NCBI GenBank assembly: GCA_029222685.1
Contig: JARHVB010000036.1
Location: 1-44,308, forward strand
Source of the DNA: Terripilifer ovatus
GTDB lineage: Bacteria; Pseudomonadota; Alphaproteobacteria; Rhizobiales; Beijerinckiaceae
DNA: 44,308 nucleotides
Direction of reading: 5' to 3'
The position numbers and the translations under genes are program-made. This document shows positions 44,198 through 44,308 of this stretch, piece by piece. Numbering within the stretch: the first letter of the stretch is position 1; every line of letters starts with the position of its first letter. The notes beneath the pieces were generated by a model. It worked only from the letters and a program-made list of their open reading frames with translations, searched no databases and was not told where the DNA came from.

Positions 44198-44308
44198 TTA
44201 CTCGACGATGCTGGCGACGACGCCGGCGCCGACGGTGCGACCGCCTTCACGGATGGCGAAGCGCAGCTTCTCTTCCATCGCGATCGGAACGATCAGCGCC
44301 ACGTCCAT
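44198..44308 (-). CDS. tuf: Elongation factor Tu, second copy (3' end only)
   Basis: The last 36 codons and stop (TAA at 44200-44198) of EF-Tu; the tail ends AGVVASIVE. The segment 44205-44308 is identical to bases 1-104 of the window, so this is a second tuf copy in the same direction, or the same gene closed at a contig join. A good terminator follows it. Bacteria of this group often carry two tuf genes kept identical by gene conversion. Confidence 0.95.
   Translation of the reverse strand: MDVALIVPIAMEEKLRFAIREGGRTVGAGVVASIVE
44205..44308. repeat. 104-bp terminal direct repeat (tuf 3' end)
   Basis: Identical to bases 1-104. Because both matches reach the window edges the true repeat length is unknown; it could be the whole tuf gene. 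Confidence 0.95.

Overview
The window looks like chromosomal DNA of a GC-rich alphaproteobacterium, probably of the order Hyphomicrobiales (Bradyrhizobium/Xanthobacter-like). The reasons are the fused run of transcription and translation operons (tuf, fusA, rpsG, rpsL, rpoC, rpoB, rplL, rplJ, rplA, rplK, nusG, secE, all on the minus strand), the alphaproteobacterial form of RpoB and RpoC, and the many solute-binding-protein and catabolic genes. No species is assigned. Both ends of the window lie in tuf: the first 104 bases are identical to the last 104, so either two tuf copies flank the region or the sequence is a contig cut at a repeat.

Layout. 1-16.9 kb: the conserved core, read right to left from secE to tuf. 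17.1-17.5 kb: a small exported protein. 17.7-22.4 kb: an arsenic resistance operon (arsR, two unrelated arsenate reductases, an aquaglyceroporin, arsH, an MFS exporter) with a second, convergent ArsR-type regulator. 22.5-24.5 kb: a small exported protein and a DHA2-type MFS exporter. 24.6-34.7 kb: a catabolic cluster made of two convergent operons. The plus-strand operon encodes a MetE-family protein, a class II aldolase-family protein and a ketopantoate-reductase-family protein. The minus-strand operon encodes a two-subunit Rieske ring-hydroxylating oxygenase, an SDR and a four-gene ABC importer. A divergent LysR regulator sits next to the oxygenase. 34.7-39.3 kb: a DUF3053-like lipoprotein, an orphan TctC-type binding protein, a CPA1 antiporter, a repeat-bearing lipoprotein and a PNPOx-like protein. 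39.3-42.3 kb: decayed phage-type genes, an FkbM-type methyltransferase of lower GC, and a wrecked tyrosine integrase that stops about 115 bp from tRNA-Trp. 42.4-44.3 kb: tRNA-Trp, a sphingolipid delta-4-desaturase-like gene, a YbjQ-family gene and the end of the second tuf.

How it fits together. In many alphaproteobacteria tRNA-Trp lies directly upstream of secE. Here the two keep the same orientation but are about 25.5 kb apart, and an integrase remnant abuts the 3' end of the tRNA. I infer that the 17-42 kb block is accessory DNA accumulated in an otherwise conserved locus. The most interesting content is the catabolic cluster, whose substrate cannot be read from the sequence: import, ring dihydroxylation and diol dehydrogenation are encoded, but no electron-transfer partner or ring-cleavage enzyme is nearby. 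The ceramide-desaturase-like gene and the interrupted tRNA-Trp/secE junction come next.
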